A stretch of 7,197 nucleotides of DNA from Planctomycetota bacterium (GTDB lineage Bacteria > Planctomycetota > UBA1135 > GCA-002686595): the NCBI GenBank assembly GCA_022447405.1, contig JAKVCE010000109.1, positions 1 through 7,197 of the forward strand, written 5' to 3'. Under the pieces are notes generated by a model. The model did no database searches and had not been told where the DNA came from. It worked only from the letters and a program-made list of their open reading frames with translations. Positions 6,139 through 7,197 of the stretch are shown here, piece after piece. The position numbers and the translations under genes were made by a program. Numbering within the stretch: position 1 is the first letter of the stretch; each line of letters begins with the position of its first letter.

Positions 6139-6852
6139 ATGCTGAAAGCAGAAACCGTTGGCCAGAGAATCCTCATCATCGAAGACGAGGAGAGCATCGC
6201 GCTCGGCGTCCGTGACGCCCTACAGCACCACGGCCACCAGGTCGACGTCTGCATGGATGGAGAGGCCGGCCTCGAGCGCGCGCGCGCCGACCGCTATGAC
6301 CTCCTGGTCCTGGACCTCATGCTGCCCGGGATCTCTGGCTTCGAGCTCATCGAGACCCTGCGGAGGGAGGGCTCACGCCTGCGCATCGTGATCCTCTCCG
6401 CGAAGTCAGAGGAGTCGGACATCTTGCGGGGGCTCGAGCTCGGCGCCGACGACTACGTCTGCAAGCCCTTCTCCCCGCTTGAGCTGCTCGCTCGTATCGA
6501 GGCTCAGTTCCGGCGCTTCGAGATGGACACCGCGCCGCCGCCGGAGCTCCAGCTCGGGCCTGGGCTCTCAGTGGACCTGCAACGGCTCGAGGTCCACCGC
6601 CAAGACGAGGTCATCCCCCTGACCCCCCGAGAGGGAGACATCCTCCGCTACCTCGTCCAACACCGGGGCAAGATCGTCACTAGAGATGACCTCCTCGTCG
6701 ACGTTTGGAACTACGTGAACGGAAAGGTCGAGACGCGCACCGTCGACATCCACATCGTCGGGCTGCGCAGAAAGATCGAGCCTGAGCCCGCGCACCCTGT
6801 GCTGATCCAGACGGTTCGGGGCAAGGGCTACCGCTGGCACGATGCGCTCTAG
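6139..6852 (+). CDS. OmpR/PhoB-family two-component response regulator
   Basis: This is a cytoplasmic transcription factor switched on by phosphorylation from a partner histidine kinase. The 237 residues have two domains. The receiver (about 9-124) carries the acidic pocket E15-D16-E17, phospho-acceptor D59 in LVLDLMLPG (56-64), the switch residue S87, and K109 in DDYVCKPF (104-111). The winged-helix effector (about 136-235) shows LTPRE (161-165), the DDLLVDVW-x-Y transactivation-loop region (183-192), the recognition helix TRTVDIHIVGLRRKIE (199-214) and the wing IQTVRGKGYRW (223-233). All expected catalytic and structural residues are present and the length is typical, so it should be functional. 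The next gene starts 15 nt downstream and is probably its kinase. The exported-protein gene diverges from it across a shared 95-nt region and is a candidate target. The regulon cannot be named: similarity to PhoB, RegX3 or CreB types is general only. Confidence 0.95.
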   Translation: MLKAETVGQRILIIEDEESIALGVRDALQHHGHQVDVCMDGEAGLERARADRYDLLVLDLMLPGISGFELIETLRREGSRLRIVILSAKSEESDILRGLELGADDYVCKPFSPLELLARIEAQFRRFEMDTAPPPELQLGPGLSVDLQRLEVHRQDEVIPLTPREGDILRYLVQHRGKIVTRDDLLVDVWNYVNGKVETRTVDIHIVGLRRKIEPEPAHPVLIQTVRGKGYRWHDAL

Positions 6853-6867
6853 AGGGGGCTCCCGCCC

Positions 6868-7197
6868 ATGGTGATCGGTGACGGAGCTGGGAGGGCGCGA
6901 GGCGGCGGCCTCTGGTACACGACGCTGCTCTTCGTCCTGCTGCTCGTCCTGCCCGCGACCTACCTCGGCTACGTACAGTGGCGCACGATGAAGAGCGACC
7001 GCGACGAGGCGATCGCGGCCTTACCCATAGAGATTGCTGACAGCTCAAACCGGCTCGTGCTCGCGATCAGAGAGCGGTATCAGGAGCTCTTGCACACCGA
7101 GGAAGAGAGGCCGTTCTGGCACTTTCGAGACGAGTACCGCCCCATCTCCTCGCTCGGCAAAGACCTCGCCCTGATCCCCTCTCCCCTCGTGAACGCT
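6868..7197 (+). CDS. Membrane sensor protein, probable sensor histidine kinase (N-terminal part, cut by window end)
   Basis: The reading frame stays open from ATG 6868 to the last base (110 codons), so the C-terminus lies outside the window. Visible parts are a short Gly/Arg-rich cytoplasmic tip (1-14), one strong transmembrane helix (about 15-36, LWYTTLLFVLLLVLPATYLG then YV), and the start of an extracytoplasmic region (37-110) with a charged helical stretch (D44-E80) and an aromatic RPFWHFRDEYRP segment (81-92). No dimerisation/H-box or ATPase motif is reached. The kinase call rests on position: it follows an OmpR-type regulator by 15 nt in the same direction, with a membrane helix near the N-terminus followed by a sensor-like domain. 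A good Shine-Dalgarno tract AGAGGGGG (6851-6858) overlaps the upstream TAG and sits 9 nt before the ATG; GTG at 6871 is an alternative start. Confidence 0.75.
   Translation, partial: MVIGDGAGRARGGGLWYTTLLFVLLLVLPATYLGYVQWRTMKSDRDEAIAALPIEIADSSNRLVLAIRERYQELLHTEEERPFWHFRDEYRPISSLGKDLALIPSPLVNA

Noticed and set aside
44..7089. The hexamer GAGCTC occurs 25 times, roughly ten times what base composition alone would give
   Set aside because: Twenty-one of the 25 copies are in frame as the codon pair GAG-CTC (Glu-Leu), so strong codon preference and Glu-Leu-rich helices explain most of it. A codon-shuffled null model would be needed to show any excess as a DNA motif.

Overview
The window is a gene-dense, GC-rich bacterial segment. 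The lineage is most likely Planctomycetota. This is an inference from four things: the C-terminal module of the minus-strand exported protein, which resembles a family I recall from marine planctomycete genomes; the presence of a genuine formylglycine-generating enzyme (this phylum is rich in sulfatases); a divergent membrane sensor kinase; and the general codon style. No rRNA or other marker gene is present to settle it.

Left part (8-4716, + strand): four genes are packed end to end like an operon. They are nusB (transcription antitermination), ftsY (SRP receptor GTPase), a 757-residue polytopic O-antigen ligase/polymerase-like protein with a cytosol- or periplasm-facing TPR tail, and a formylglycine-generating enzyme (FGE) that appears to carry a lipoprotein signal peptide. 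The gaps are 2 nt, a 4-nt TTGA stop/start overlap, and 4 nt, so translational coupling is likely throughout. A TGA at bases 1-3 may be the end of a further upstream gene. The first two genes are housekeeping. The last two concern the cell envelope or exported proteins, so co-transcription with the SRP receptor may reflect a shared export/envelope theme, though it may equally be genomic convenience.

Middle part (4721-6043, - strand): one gene encodes a secreted, Gly/Ser/Thr/Asn-rich, probably all-beta protein of unknown function. It ends convergently only 4 nt from the FGE gene, and the two stop codons lie inside a small perfect inverted repeat.

Right part (6044-7197, + strand): a 95-nt divergent intergenic region holds clustered GGGT/ACCC half-sites, including a direct repeat with 11-bp spacing, the layout typical of OmpR/PhoB-family operators. 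It is followed by an OmpR/PhoB-type response regulator and, 15 nt later, by the start of a membrane protein that is probably its sensor histidine kinase, cut off by the window end.

No tRNA, rRNA, CRISPR array, insertion sequence, integrase or origin was seen, and no stretch of more than 300 bases lacks a gene. The gene families are mostly familiar. The points most worth checking are the apparently exported lipoprotein FGE with an intact catalytic cysteine pair, the putative two-component operator shared by divergent genes, and the unassigned exported protein.
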